Of a stretch of 64,000 bases of DNA, positions 1 to 8,950 are shown piece by piece. Numbering within the stretch: position 1 is the stretch's first letter; every line of letters starts with the position of its first letter. The position numbers and the translations under genes were made by a program. Under the pieces are notes generated by a model that saw nothing but the letters and a program-made list of their open reading frames with translations, was not told the origin of the DNA and did not search any database. This DNA is from Paenibacillus ginsengarvi (GTDB taxonomy: Bacteria > Bacillota > Bacilli > Paenibacillales > NBRC-103111): assembly GCF_003626695.1 (NCBI RefSeq), contig NZ_RBAH01000007.1, positions 221,748-285,747 on the forward strand, in the 5' to 3' direction.

Positions 1-802
1 GCTTGATCGCGTCGCGGAGAAAGATCAGCGGCTGCTCGACCATGTTCCAGTTGTCGACAAACGCCAGTATGGCGAGCGCTGCCAGTCCCGGCTTGCACAT
101 CGGCAGCACGATGCCGGTGAAAATGCGGAGATGTCCGGCTCCGTCCGCCCGCGCCGCTTCGATGTAGCTGTAAGGAATGACGAGCATGAACTGCCGCATC
201 AGGAAGACGCCGAACGCCGAGAAAATGCCGGGCAAAATGATCGCCCAATACGAGTTCAGCAGGCCGAGCCGATCGGCCACGATAAAATTCGGCACAAGCG
301 TCACCTGAAACGGCATCAGCATCGTGACGATGTACATGAAAAACAGCGGCTCCCGAAACCGGAACCGGAGCTGCGAGAAGGCGTACCCCGCCAGCGCGGA
401 GACGACCAGTTGTCCGGCTATGATCGGAACGACCATAAGGACGGAGTTCCAGAACATGAACAAGAAAGGCTGCTTTTTAACGAGCACGTTGTAATATTGC
501 CGCAGCGTCACCATCTGCGGAATCCACTTAAGCCGGATGTACGAATCCGCAAGCTTCGGATCGAGCTCCGATTTGTTCGCCGATATCGGCTTGAAGTTGT
601 TCGTAATTTCACTTTCGGTCATCAGCGAATTCGTAAATGTGAGTACGATCGGAAAGACGAAACCGGCCGCGAGTCCTAGCAGCAGAGAGGTCAGGAGCGT
701 CTTGCGCAGCCCGGCGAAGCGGCGTTTCCGGGTCCCCGGCTTCCGGACGGCGAAGATCCGCCCCCTCGCGGCTACGATGCCGCCCTCACTTTGTCGAGAC
801 AT
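1..802 (-). CDS. Carbohydrate ABC transporter permease, MsmG/AraQ type (partial, C-terminus off the window)
   Basis: Inner-membrane permease subunit of a sugar ABC importer (binding-protein-dependent transport family). I translated this frame by hand because its stop lies beyond the window edge. It starts at ATG 802 behind AAAGGATG and gives about 267 residues. After a first membrane segment it has an external region, several hydrophobic segments, and the cytoplasmic EAA loop (IEAARADGAG) that docks on the ATPase. It follows the other permease gene with a 24-base gap, the usual pair order in CUT1 operons. The binding protein and ATPase are not seen here; many CUT1 systems use a shared MsmX ATPase, which is inference for this strain. 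The substrate is unknown. Confidence 0.9.
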   Translation of the reverse strand, partial: MSRQSEGGIVAARGRIFAVRKPGTRKRRFAGLRKTLLTSLLLGLAAGFVFPIVLTFTNSLMTESEITNNFKPISANKSELDPKLADSYIRLKWIPQMVTLRQYYNVLVKKQPFLFMFWNSVLMVVPIIAGQLVVSALAGYAFSQLRFRFREPLFFMYIVTMLMPFQVTLVPNFIVADRLGLLNSYWAIILPGIFSAFGVFLMRQFMLVIPYSYIEAARADGAGHLRIFTGIVLPMCKPGLAALAILAFVDNWNMVEQPLIFLRDAIK

Positions 803-826
803 AGTCCCATCCTTTCTGGTCGGCGC

Positions 827-1726
827 TTATCCGAGTGTCTTGGCCATCCGGCGCTCGATCGCAAACAGGAGCAGCACAAGCGACACGATGACGACCGCCA
901 TCAGGAACGCCGCGCTGGTCAGCTTCTGGTAATCGAGCGACTTGAACATATTGTTCATGTAGTGCTGGAGCATGTAGATGCGCTCCTGCGGATATTCGCC
1001 GGCGATCATGTACGTTTCACGGAACACCTTGAACGAGTTGATGATCGACATGATGAAGACGAAGAATGATGTCGGCGTCAAGTAGACGAGCGTAATCGTC
1101 CTCCACTGGCGAAATTTGCCGGCGCCGTCGATCGAGGCGGCCTCGTAATAATCGGCCGGAATGTTCTGTAAGCCGGCGAGAAACAGCACCATGTTATAGC
1201 CGACGTTTTTCCATAAATACACGACGACGACGACCCAAAACGCCATCCCGCTCTCCATCCAGTCCTGCGGCTTTAGCCCCCACGACAGAAGCAGCCCGTT
1301 GATGCTGCCGTTCATATCGAACAGCGACTGCCACACGAGCACGACGGAAGCTACCGGGATCACGAGCGGCGCGAGAAAGCCGATCCGCAGCCAGACTCGT
1401 CCGTACACGCTCCGGTTCAGCAGCATCGCGAGCAGCAGCGACAGCCCCATCCCCAGCGGCACGCTGATCAGCGTAAACCGGAGGGTATTCGACGCCGCCC
1501 GGCGAAAAACGGGATTGCCTATCAGCTCCGCATAGTTATCCAGCCCGACAAACTTGCCGCCGATCGGCGTATCGATGAGCGAGTAGTAAAAGCCGACGCC
1601 GAACGGAAGGAGAAAAAACACCGCGAAGCCGGCGAGGCTCGGCGCCAGAAACAGGCTCGCCGTCCAGCCGTCGCTAAAGCGGAGGCGCTGTTGCAGCCTT
1701 TTCCAGCTTATTTTCATACGATGCAT
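827..1726 (-). CDS. Carbohydrate ABC transporter permease, UgpA/MsmF type
   Basis: First permease subunit of the CUT1-type sugar importer whose second subunit lies just downstream. The protein is about 299 residues, normal for the family. It has an N-terminal basic stretch, six predicted membrane segments (the first around residues 25-45) and a clear EAA loop, YEAASIDGAG, near residues 195-205. I prefer ATG 1726, behind AAAGGCGG, over the GTG six bases earlier. It is divergent from the two-component system starting at 1840, which suggests that the pair may sense or control this transporter, as is common in Paenibacillaceae; the sequence does not prove that. Confidence 0.92.
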   Translation of the reverse strand: MHRMKISWKRLQQRLRFSDGWTASLFLAPSLAGFAVFFLLPFGVGFYYSLIDTPIGGKFVGLDNYAELIGNPVFRRAASNTLRFTLISVPLGMGLSLLLAMLLNRSVYGRVWLRIGFLAPLVIPVASVVLVWQSLFDMNGSINGLLLSWGLKPQDWMESGMAFWVVVVVYLWKNVGYNMVLFLAGLQNIPADYYEAASIDGAGKFRQWRTITLVYLTPTSFFVFIMSIINSFKVFRETYMIAGEYPQERIYMLQHYMNNMFKSLDYQKLTSAAFLMAVVIVSLVLLLFAIERRMAKTLG

Positions 1727-1789
1727 CTGCACCGCCTTTCGCTCCGAATTTGGCCTTAGAAGGGTACAAACGTATCGTAATCTGTCAAT

Positions 1790-1818
1790 GTGACAACCGT
1801 GTGAACTGGTGCTACAAT
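1790..1818 (+). promoter_or_regulatory. Predicted sigma-A promoter of the two-component operon
   Basis: GTGACA (1790-1795) and TACAAT (1813-1818) are separated by 17 bases. Transcription would begin near 1825, so upstream in-frame starts are excluded and the response regulator most likely starts at ATG 1840 (or GTG 1831). Confidence 0.6.
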
Positions 1819-1839
1819 GGGGGCGGGAGCGTGGGGAAT

Positions 1840-2532
1840 ATGGGCAAAACGATTCTGATCGTCGAGGACGAGGCGAAAATGCGCAGGCTGCTTGCCGATT
1901 ATTTGCGGCATGAGGGCTACATGACGATCGAGGCGGCGAACGGCCAAGAGGCGCTGGAGAGATTTGATCCGGAGCGCATCGATCTCGTCCTTCTCGATAT
2001 TATGATGCCGTTCATGGACGGCTTCGCCGCCTGCAAAGCGATCCGCAGGCAGTCGGGCGTGCTGATCGTGCTGCTTACGGCCAAATCGGAGGAATATGAC
2101 AAGCTGCAAGGCTACGATCTCGGCGCCGACGATTATGTGACCAAGCCGTTCAGCCCGAAAGTGCTGATCGCCAAAATCAGGGCGCTGTTCAAGCGGCTGG
2201 ACGACAGCCGGGCAAGCGGCGGTGGCTCTGTCAAGGCGTCCAATTCGATTCAGGGGCTTGAGCTGGACCCAGACGCCCATGAGGTCCGCGTCGACGGCCG
2301 AGCGATTCCGTTCACCCGCAAAGAGTACGAACTGCTCCTGTACTTGTACCAAAATCCGAACATTACGCTGTCGCGCGATCAAATTTTGAATCAGGTATGG
2401 GGCTATGATTATGACGGGGATATGCGCACCGTCGATACGCATATTAAACGGCTGAGGCAGAAGCTGGAGCACAAGGCGGAACTGATCGCCACGATCAAAG
2501 GATACGGCTATAAATTCGAGGTGAAACGATGA
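1840..2532 (+). CDS. OmpR/PhoB-family response regulator
   Basis: DNA-binding response regulator of about 230 residues. The receiver domain spans residues 3-115, with the acidic pair E9/D10, phosphoacceptor Asp53 (LLDIMMP) and the conserved Lys in VTKPF. The winged-helix domain covers roughly residues 135-228, with the RTVDTHIKRLRQK recognition region and a GYGYKF end. I chose ATG 1840 because the predicted promoter leaves no room for the longer frame. Its last codons overlap the kinase start by four bases (ATGA), so the two are translationally coupled. The target genes are unknown; the divergent sugar permeases are candidates. Confidence 0.95.
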   Translation: MGKTILIVEDEAKMRRLLADYLRHEGYMTIEAANGQEALERFDPERIDLVLLDIMMPFMDGFAACKAIRRQSGVLIVLLTAKSEEYDKLQGYDLGADDYVTKPFSPKVLIAKIRALFKRLDDSRASGGGSVKASNSIQGLELDPDAHEVRVDGRAIPFTRKEYELLLYLYQNPNITLSRDQILNQVWGYDYDGDMRTVDTHIKRLRQKLEHKAELIATIKGYGYKFEVKR

Positions 2533-4139
2533 TCGGACGATTCCGCAAAATATCGACGAAGTTGTTCGTGCTGACGTCGCTCCTGCTTATTTTCTTTTTG
2601 ACGCTGCTTGTGCTCGTGCAGTCGAGCTTTTTCGAATCGTATTATCGCAGCAAAAAAATTAACGAGCTGAAGCTCGCTCTGGATACGTTCCGCAGCACGT
2701 ATTATAAGTCGCAGGACGATCTGTCCCGGCTTCCCGAGCAGTTTCCTGAGTTCGAGAAGCGCTACTCCGCGACGATGGCGATCGGGCAGATGAAGGACGG
2801 CTCGCTCATGCTGGGCAGCCAGCCGCGCGTTGCGATGGTGCGCGTCGTCGACAAGGACGGCAATGCGATACAGAGGGAGCAGCAGATTTTCCGCTCTCCC
2901 CTTCCCGATAACTCGCTGACAGCGGCGGTTACCGCCATGAACGGCTGGAAGGAAAACGCCTCGCTCGTCCGCCGGGTAATCAATCTGGGCGAGACGGTTA
3001 CGTTCGCGAGCGGCAGCGGCGGCGTTAGCTCCGGCACGAGCACGATAGCCGCAGTCGCCCCGCTCAAAAGCGGCGACGTTACCGACAACGTGCTGCTGGC
3101 AGTCGCATCGCTTCAGCCTGTCGGCGAAGCGGCAGGCATCTTCCGCGACTTTTACGTTTACTTCCTGCTTCTCGCCATCGTGCTTATTGTGCTGCTTACG
3201 TACGTGTTCAGCCGAATGATCTCGAGACCGCTCGTTAAGCTGAACGAAGCGGCCGGACGAATGGCCGCACTCGATTTTTCAGCCAAATGCGACGACGGCT
3301 CGCGGGACGAAATCGGCAGCCTGGGCGGCACGCTGAACTTTTTGTCGCAAAACTTGAACGAGACGCTCGGCCAGCTTCATGCCGCCAACGAGCAGCTTAA
3401 GGCGGATATCGAAAACGAGAAACGGCTGGAGCGGCTGCGCCGGGAGTTCGTGGCCAGCGTATCCCACGAGCTGAAAACGCCGATCAGCCTGATCGGCGGT
3501 TATGCGGAGGGACTGAAGGACGGTATCGTGCAGGGAGAGGCTCGGGAGGAATATTTGGACGTCATCGTGCAGGAAACCGAGCGGATGGGCAATATCGTAA
3601 GCGACATGCTCGATTTGTCGCAGCTCGAAGCCGGCAAGTTCAGCCTGCGCAAGGAGCCGTTCCGCATCGGCACACTGGCCGAATCGCTGACGGACAACAT
3701 GTTCGCGCTGCTGAACAAGAAGAAGATCGTCTGCGCCGTCGAGCTGGAGGATGCGAACGCGCTCGTTTTCGGCGACGAGTTCCGGATCGGCCAGGTTTTT
3801 ACGAATTTGCTTGGCAACGCGATCCGGCATACGCCGGAATACGGTAAAATCCGGATCTCCGCCGTTGAAGGTCCCGGCTCCGGAGTGCCGGGGGCGGTCG
3901 GGACGATCGAGATTCAGCTGTTTAACGAAGGCGAGCCGATACCGGATGCCGACTTGCCGCATATTTGGGACACGTTCTACACGGTCGACAAATCGGGCAG
4001 CCGCGAGTTTGGCGGCTCCGGCATCGGTCTTGCCATCGTCCGGAACATCCTGACTTTGCACGGAAGCGCATATGGCGTCCGCAATGCGGCCAGCGGCGTC
4101 GTCTTTCATTTTACACTGCCGCTTGTCGACGAATCGTGA
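2529..4139 (+). CDS. Sensor histidine kinase with HAMP domain
   Basis: Membrane sensor kinase of 536 residues, partner of the preceding regulator. Membrane segments lie at residues 11-32 and 208-228 and enclose an extracellular sensor of about 175 residues. A HAMP linker follows (about 229-285), then a dimerisation helix with the phosphoacceptor His313 in SVSHELKTP. The ATPase domain has the N box NLLGNAIRHTP, a relaxed G1 box (NEGEPIP instead of DxGxG) and a G2 box GGSGIGLAI. The relaxed G1 box is found in some Gram-positive kinases and need not abolish activity. The sensor region has no family I recognise, so the stimulus is unknown. Confidence 0.94.
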   Translation: MIGRFRKISTKLFVLTSLLLIFFLTLLVLVQSSFFESYYRSKKINELKLALDTFRSTYYKSQDDLSRLPEQFPEFEKRYSATMAIGQMKDGSLMLGSQPRVAMVRVVDKDGNAIQREQQIFRSPLPDNSLTAAVTAMNGWKENASLVRRVINLGETVTFASGSGGVSSGTSTIAAVAPLKSGDVTDNVLLAVASLQPVGEAAGIFRDFYVYFLLLAIVLIVLLTYVFSRMISRPLVKLNEAAGRMAALDFSAKCDDGSRDEIGSLGGTLNFLSQNLNETLGQLHAANEQLKADIENEKRLERLRREFVASVSHELKTPISLIGGYAEGLKDGIVQGEAREEYLDVIVQETERMGNIVSDMLDLSQLEAGKFSLRKEPFRIGTLAESLTDNMFALLNKKKIVCAVELEDANALVFGDEFRIGQVFTNLLGNAIRHTPEYGKIRISAVEGPGSGVPGAVGTIEIQLFNEGEPIPDADLPHIWDTFYTVDKSGSREFGGSGIGLAIVRNILTLHGSAYGVRNAASGVVFHFTLPLVDES

Positions 4140-4214
4140 GGCGCCGAACGGACTGCGTATCGTTCGCATGTGCGTTTTAGCGTGAGTCATTTGGGGCAAG
4201 GACGTTTCGCTGTA

Positions 4215-4500
4215 ACGTTTATAGCGGCAGTTTCACTTCCTCTTCGCCCGGTCAGCGGCGTTCCGTCAGCGATAACGGAACTTCCGCTTCCGTTCCCACT
4301 GTCTCAGCAGAGCCGCCAGTTCCGTTATCGCCGCTTGGCGAGCCTACTAGGCCTGCATAGCGGAAGCCGCACTTCCTTTATTGCCCCGTTTGCCCGGCTC
4401 CACTCGAGCTATTGGTGGCTTTAACGGAACTTTTGCTTCCGTTAAAGCCCGGTTCATCGGCGATCCGCCAACTATAGCGGAACTTTCACTTCCGCTTCCC
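4215..4500. repeat. Cluster of degenerate palindromic repeats, core AACGGAA-N7-TTCCGTT
   Basis: This gene-free stretch (4140-4746) holds about six related units spaced 45-75 bases apart: near 4223-4243, 4273-4294, an inverted half copy at 4318-4331, 4354-4377, 4417-4449 and 4475-4497. The best copy is a perfect 13-base-pair inverted repeat (4417-4429 with 4437-4449) around a 7-base loop. Copies vary between AACGGAA and AGCGGAA. None is followed by a T-tract, so they are not obvious terminators. No convincing reading frame covers the area. Confidence 0.65.
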
Positions 4501-4746
4501 TGCCCCTGGACAGCTCCGATCAGAGGTTATAAAAAAAGCTCGCCTTCATCAGGCAGGGAGCGGCAGCTATAGCAAATATAAGGTTCGGCAGCCTGAAGCA
4601 TGTTACGGCTTACGAAGCCAGACCTCATTCAACATCATTTCAGAGCCGAAATGTTCGACTTGTCGCCATACTCTTCGCCTTATTGGAGTCACTGCCGCAT
4701 ATATATGTGTAGATGGTTAACTCCGAATTCCAAAGGAGGCACACTC

Positions 4747-5007
4747 ATGAACCGACAATTCCCGATGCCGGGGCCGCAGCAGGGACCGCCGCTGGTGCTC
4801 AAAGCGAGAAGCTTCCTCGGCCTACCGGTCGGCATCTCGCTGAAGAGCGGCCAAGGCGTCGCCGGTATTTTGTGCCAAGTCCAGTCTGGTGAAATATTCG
4901 TACTGCAATATTTGTACCATGCGCAGTTTGCAACATTCCACTACCCGTTCCAGGACATTCAAGACATTCACGCTTTTCCAAAGTGCCGGCAAAGTCCGAT
5001 GTATTAG
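4747..5007 (+). CDS. Small protein of unknown function
   Basis: I do not recognise this 86-residue protein. The start at ATG 4747 is well supported by AAAGGAGG eight bases upstream; the open frame extends further but has no ribosome site. It is proline- and glutamine-rich at the N-terminus (MPGPQQGPP), followed by a compact beta-rich stretch (residues 18-70) and a C-terminus ending CRQSPMY. There is no signal peptide and no membrane segment. It stands alone between the repeat cluster and the AraC gene. The beta-rich composition could fit a small spore or cytosolic protein, but nothing in the sequence decides this. Confidence 0.65.
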   Translation: MNRQFPMPGPQQGPPLVLKARSFLGLPVGISLKSGQGVAGILCQVQSGEIFVLQYLYHAQFATFHYPFQDIQDIHAFPKCRQSPMY

Positions 5008-5057
5008 GCGAAATGAGCGTCGTTAGATATGACAACCACAACTCGTTGACTTTATTA

Positions 5058-5085
5058 TTGATAGCGGCAATTGGCGAGTTATAAT
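5058..5085 (+). promoter_or_regulatory. Predicted promoter of the AraC-family gene
   Basis: TTGATA (5058-5063) and a perfect TATAAT (5080-5085) are 16 bases apart, about 105 bases before the AraC start codon. Confidence 0.55.
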
Positions 5086-5189
5086 GGATACAAGAACAGT
5101 CGTCGGAAGCTCTTTAATCGTTAATGATAGGTGAAAACGATCGCATCAGCCGTATTGTTATACTTGATCTGTGAAAAGGATGTCTGCTG

Positions 5190-6083
5190 ATGAATACCAC
5201 AATGTATAAAGAACTTATTGCGTATCAGGACAATATGCTCAACATAAACATTTTTCAGCAGATCAGGCATTTTCACACGCCGTTTCCGGAAACTAAGTAT
5301 CACTACCATAAAGAGATTGAAATGTTGTACGTTCAAGAAGGCTGCCTGGAGATCGGCATACAAGACGAACTTCACCGACTTGAGCCCGGAGATGTAGTGC
5401 TGATCGGCACGTCCCAACCGCATCTTACCTATGCTGTACCTTCGGAAAAAGCGATTTACTTGACCTTGCATTTCGATCTTCAATCTTACTACGATCCCAG
5501 CATGTTGGTACATTACAGGTATTTCGCCGAAATAGATAACCCTTTAAGTCGCGTCAATGAATTGTTTCGACAAAATGCGAAATTGCGAAACGATATCGGA
5601 CGAACTGTTCTGGACATTCATCAGGAGATGGAACGCCGTTCGAGTGGCTACAAAATGGCCGTCAGTCTCCTTGTGAAACAGATGCTTCTGGCTATTTTGC
5701 GGAGCGATCTGGATGAAGCGGCTCGTAGTCAGGAACAGATCCCCGCTTATCCGCTTCATTTGGTGTTTGAATATGTTGAACGCCACCTGGCGGATAAAAT
5801 CGAAATGGAAACGATCAGCAAGATGATGAACTTGAGCTATTCTTATTTTTCCAAATACTTCAAAAGGGTTATGGGGCTTTCCTTTATCGAATATGTCAAT
5901 ATCCGGAGAATCAAACAAGCCGAGCGGCTCCTTCTGACCAAGGACGGCAGTATTGCCACCATAGCCGAGCAGGTCGGAATTACGAATATAGCTCACTTCT
6001 ATGAATTGTTTAAACGTTACAATCGTTGTTCTCCGAAAGAATATGCTCTGAAGCTTGCAACATCGGGCTCTCCGGACAGCTGA
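5190..6083 (+). CDS. AraC-family transcriptional regulator
   Basis: Predicted sugar-responsive DNA-binding regulator of 297 residues. An N-terminal cupin-type sensing domain (residues 25-150) contains HYHKEIEMLYV and GDVVLIG, typical of the AraC ligand pocket. Two helix-turn-helix units fill residues 195-290, with the signature region YSYFSKYFKRVMGLSFIEYVN and a closing FKRYNRCSPKEYA. It lies 310 bases before a sugar-binding lipoprotein gene on the same strand, which is probably its target. Codon use is more AT-rich than in neighbouring genes, which may hint at a separate origin. Confidence 0.9.
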   Translation: MNTTMYKELIAYQDNMLNINIFQQIRHFHTPFPETKYHYHKEIEMLYVQEGCLEIGIQDELHRLEPGDVVLIGTSQPHLTYAVPSEKAIYLTLHFDLQSYYDPSMLVHYRYFAEIDNPLSRVNELFRQNAKLRNDIGRTVLDIHQEMERRSSGYKMAVSLLVKQMLLAILRSDLDEAARSQEQIPAYPLHLVFEYVERHLADKIEMETISKMMNLSYSYFSKYFKRVMGLSFIEYVNIRRIKQAERLLLTKDGSIATIAEQVGITNIAHFYELFKRYNRCSPKEYALKLATSGSPDS

Positions 6084-6352
6084 GCGAACGGGAACTTTCC
6101 GTTCGGAAAGAAATTCCGCCTGGAGCCGAATTTCATTACACGAAAACGAACCTTCATTCCTTCATTGGCTAAGGAATCGGAGGTTCTTTTGCTTGATAGA
6201 GGCGATCAAATACAAGAAGTTAGTCGATCAAGGCAGACACGATAGAAAACAAAAATGGATAATAAGCGGACAAAAGCTGCAATATCCAAAACTAGCAAAA
6301 CACTTTATGATGGCTATAACCGGTTTACGCAAGTGCAATGGGCGCCCTCGAG

Positions 6353-6365
6353 TGTAAGCGTTTCA
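6353..6365 (+). promoter_or_regulatory. Possible catabolite-repression (cre-like) site
   Basis: TGTAAGCGTTTCA lies 29 bases before the lipoprotein start codon. It resembles the CcpA consensus TGNAARCGNWWWCA but is one base short, so it is only suggestive of glucose repression. The rest of 6084-6393 has no convincing gene; a 44-codon open frame from ATG 6254 resembles nothing I know. Confidence 0.35.
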
Positions 6366-6393
6366 ACCATAACAAATGGGGAGAGATAATTAG

Positions 6394-7722
6394 ATGGTCA
6401 AATTACGCATCGTTTCTTTTATGGCTGCCGTTTTAGTAGTGCCAAGCATACTGATCGCCTGCAGTCAAAACGGGGAAAACGGCAAGGAAAGCCAGAACGG
6501 GGACGGTCAACAGACTGTGCAAAAGACGGAATACAAAGGGGGCCCGGCCGAGCTTCTGGTACTCGATGTAAACTCCGGTACGACAGACGAACAATTCAAA
6601 AAATTTTTTGTCGACCCGGTTAAAGCCAAATATCCGCAAATCAATCTGGTTCAAACGCGCGAGCCGATAGACAAGCTTCTTGCGGCAGGTACGCCGCCCG
6701 ATATGGTACTGGTCAGCAACCCTGCTTTGGCGACCATACTCGAGTACGATATCCCGGAAGATCTAACGTCGATGGTCAAATCATACGGCATCGATCTCAG
6801 CCGGATGGATCAGGCCGTCGTCCAACAAATGATGAAGCTTGGCGATCAGAAGGCGTTTTACGGGATGCCGTTTGCTATGAACTATGGAGCGACGGTTTAT
6901 AATAAAGATATATTCGATAAGTTCGGGGCTCCTTATCCGAAAGACGTCATGACTTACGAAGAGATGCTGGAGATGGGAAAAAAACTGACTCGCTCCGACG
7001 GCGGTACGAATTATATCGGGGTCATGCCGCCCGACCTGAGACAGATGTACTGGCAATACGGCTTGCCCGTGTTCGATAAAGCGAAAGGGAAGGCGTCCAT
7101 CACATCGGATAAGCACGTTCAGGTGTTTGATCAGCTCAAGCAGTTTTACTCCATTCCGGGCTATGTGCAGGATGGAAAATACAGACACTCGACCGACCTG
7201 TTCTTCAAGGAGCAGCGGATGGCCATTTACCCGAACTTGATTGCCGCCTTTAACATCTTTTTCACCAACGCGGGAACGAAGGATGCGTTCAAATGGGATT
7301 TGGCCGCCTACCCGACCTACAAAGATCGGCAAGGAATCGGGCTGGTCGTCGACTTTCATATGGCGGTCGTCAACAAATCGAGCAAAAACAAGGAGGCGGC
7401 ATATCAAGTATTGCTCGGCCTGGTGAGCGAGAACGTGCAGACGATGCTCAGCAAAGCCGGACGGTTGTCCGTCCTGAACGACCCGGGCATCCGAAATGTA
7501 TACGGGTCGGACAACGATTTGTTTAAAGGGAAAAATTTGCAGGCGATCTTTAAAGTAACCCCGTCGCTGCTGCCGGAAGCATCCAAGTACGATCCAAAAA
7601 TCAACGGCTTGCTAAACGAGGAAGTAACGAGGAGCGTCGTTATTGACGGAATCGATATCAATACGGCATTGCGAAACGGCGAAGAGAAAGCAAACAAAGA
7701 AGTAGTGGATGTCCTCAAGTAG
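6394..7722 (+). CDS. Sugar ABC transporter substrate-binding lipoprotein (extracellular solute-binding family 1)
   Basis: Extracytoplasmic binding protein of 442 residues. The N-terminus is a lipoprotein signal with lipobox LIAC (Cys at residue 23), followed by a Gly/Asn/Gln-rich linker. The body has the family-1 features: a periplasmic-binding fold beginning ELLVLDVNSG, the YNKDIFDKFG hinge region and a C-terminal helical end. A GGGGAG ribosome site precedes ATG 6394. No permease or ATPase gene is adjacent: the next gene is on the opposite strand. It may therefore feed permeases encoded elsewhere, such as the pair at the left end of the window, or act with the AraC protein in sensing. The ligand is unknown. 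Confidence 0.9.
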   Translation: MVKLRIVSFMAAVLVVPSILIACSQNGENGKESQNGDGQQTVQKTEYKGGPAELLVLDVNSGTTDEQFKKFFVDPVKAKYPQINLVQTREPIDKLLAAGTPPDMVLVSNPALATILEYDIPEDLTSMVKSYGIDLSRMDQAVVQQMMKLGDQKAFYGMPFAMNYGATVYNKDIFDKFGAPYPKDVMTYEEMLEMGKKLTRSDGGTNYIGVMPPDLRQMYWQYGLPVFDKAKGKASITSDKHVQVFDQLKQFYSIPGYVQDGKYRHSTDLFFKEQRMAIYPNLIAAFNIFFTNAGTKDAFKWDLAAYPTYKDRQGIGLVVDFHMAVVNKSSKNKEAAYQVLLGLVSENVQTMLSKAGRLSVLNDPGIRNVYGSDNDLFKGKNLQAIFKVTPSLLPEASKYDPKINGLLNEEVTRSVVIDGIDINTALRNGEEKANKEVVDVLK

Positions 7723-7741
7723 ATCTACCCATCTTTTTTTC

Positions 7742-7776
7742 AGCCGTCGGTTATTCAGCCTTCGGCTTTTCTTTCC
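7742..7776 (+). terminator. Weak intrinsic terminator after the binding-protein gene
   Basis: AGCCGTCGG and CCTTCGGCT (two mismatches) flank an 8-base loop and are followed by TTTTCTTT. A second perfect hairpin (CAGCCCGG 7808-7815 with CCGGGCTG 7842-7849) lies directly after the leuB stop on the other strand but lacks a T-tract. Confidence 0.45.
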
Positions 7777-7849
7777 GTTGTCACGTGACATCCATATGTT
7801 GCAAGGGCAGCCCGGCAAAGCGGCCCCAAGTCCGTTTCAGGCCGGGCTG

Positions 7850-8950
7850 TTACTGCTGCTGCTCGGCGAGCGCGCGGGCTATGGCGTCTCCCATCTGCGA
7901 CGTCCCGAGCAGCTTTTGCGGATCGTCGCCGCTGCGGAACAAATCCGCAGTCCGATACCCGGCATGCAGCGTAGTTGTTACAGCTTTTTCGATGTGCGCA
8001 GCTTCGGCGGCCAAGCCAAAGGAATAAGTAAACATCAAAGCGACGCAAAGTATTGCGCTGATAGGATTCGCAATATTTTTCCCTGCAATATTAGGTGCCG
8101 ACCCGTGTATGGGCTCGAATAAGCCGAAGCTTGAATCCCCCAGACTAGCAGATGGAATCAGTCCGATGGAACCTGGCAGGACGGAAGCTTCGTCGGACAG
8201 AATATCGCCGAACATATTGCTTGTGAGCAGAACGTCGAATTGTCTCGGATTAAGGATAAGCTGCATGGCAGCGTTATCTACATGCATGTAGTCGTTTTCT
8301 ACATCGGGATAAAAGCCGGCAACTTCATTCACGACCTCTCGCCATAAAACGCTGCTCTTTAGAACGTTGGATTTGGCCACCAGCGTTACTTTCTTTTTTC
8401 TTTTCTTTGCATATTCAAAAGCTTTGACGGCAATTTTTCGTATTTCCGATTCGGTGTACGCTTCAACGTCTGAAAACTGTCTTTCCCCGCCGCTCACGGT
8501 TTCCTTTTTCTCCCCGTAATACATGCCTGATGTCAGCTCGCGCACGATCAGCACATCGATATCACGGATTATATGCTCTTTGACCGGCGACAAATGGAAT
8601 AAAGATTCGAAGCTTCTAATTCCCCTCAAATTCGTGTATAAACGAAAATGCTCTCGCAGCGGAAGGATCGCCTCCCGCTCCACGCTCGACCATTTGGGAT
8701 CGTTCATCTGCTCGGGCGGCCCTCCGAACGGCCCTTTCAGCAAGGCGTCGCAGGTTTCGGCTTTGGCGAGCGTAGCTGGCGGCAGATGATGCCCGTATCG
8801 GTCGAAAGCTTTGCCGCTTGCCTCTAACGGCACGATTTCGAATTGATGATGGTGCCTCTTCTCGACTACGTGCAAAATCTTCAACGCTTCCTTCATGATC
8901 TCGGGACCGATATAATCTCCTTCCAATACGCCAATCACTTTCCTCATCAT
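7850..8950 (-). CDS. leuB: 3-isopropylmalate dehydrogenase-like protein (isocitrate/isopropylmalate dehydrogenase family)
   Basis: Probable NAD-dependent beta-decarboxylating dehydrogenase of about 366 residues, normal length for LeuB. Family hallmarks are present: YTNLRG near residue 112, the catalytic region EAYTESEIRKIA, VAKSNVLKSS, VDNAAMQL, and the NAD-binding GSAPNIAGK. The usual N-terminal PGDGIGPE is changed to EGDYIGPE, and the gene stands alone instead of with leuACD, so a related 2-hydroxyacid substrate is possible. The start is one of two tandem ATGs (8950, 8947) behind AAAGGGAGG; the longer frame lacks a ribosome site. Convergent with the binding-protein gene. Confidence 0.85.
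   Translation of the reverse strand: MMRKVIGVLEGDYIGPEIMKEALKILHVVEKRHHHQFEIVPLEASGKAFDRYGHHLPPATLAKAETCDALLKGPFGGPPEQMNDPKWSSVEREAILPLREHFRLYTNLRGIRSFESLFHLSPVKEHIIRDIDVLIVRELTSGMYYGEKKETVSGGERQFSDVEAYTESEIRKIAVKAFEYAKKRKKKVTLVAKSNVLKSSVLWREVVNEVAGFYPDVENDYMHVDNAAMQLILNPRQFDVLLTSNMFGDILSDEASVLPGSIGLIPSASLGDSSFGLFEPIHGSAPNIAGKNIANPISAILCVALMFTYSFGLAAEAAHIEKAVTTTLHAGYRTADLFRSGDDPQKLLGTSQMGDAIARALAEQQQ

Noticed and set aside
6254..6388. 44-codon frame between the AraC and binding-protein genes
   Set aside because: No ribosome site, no recognisable similarity, and it overlaps the cre-like regulatory region.
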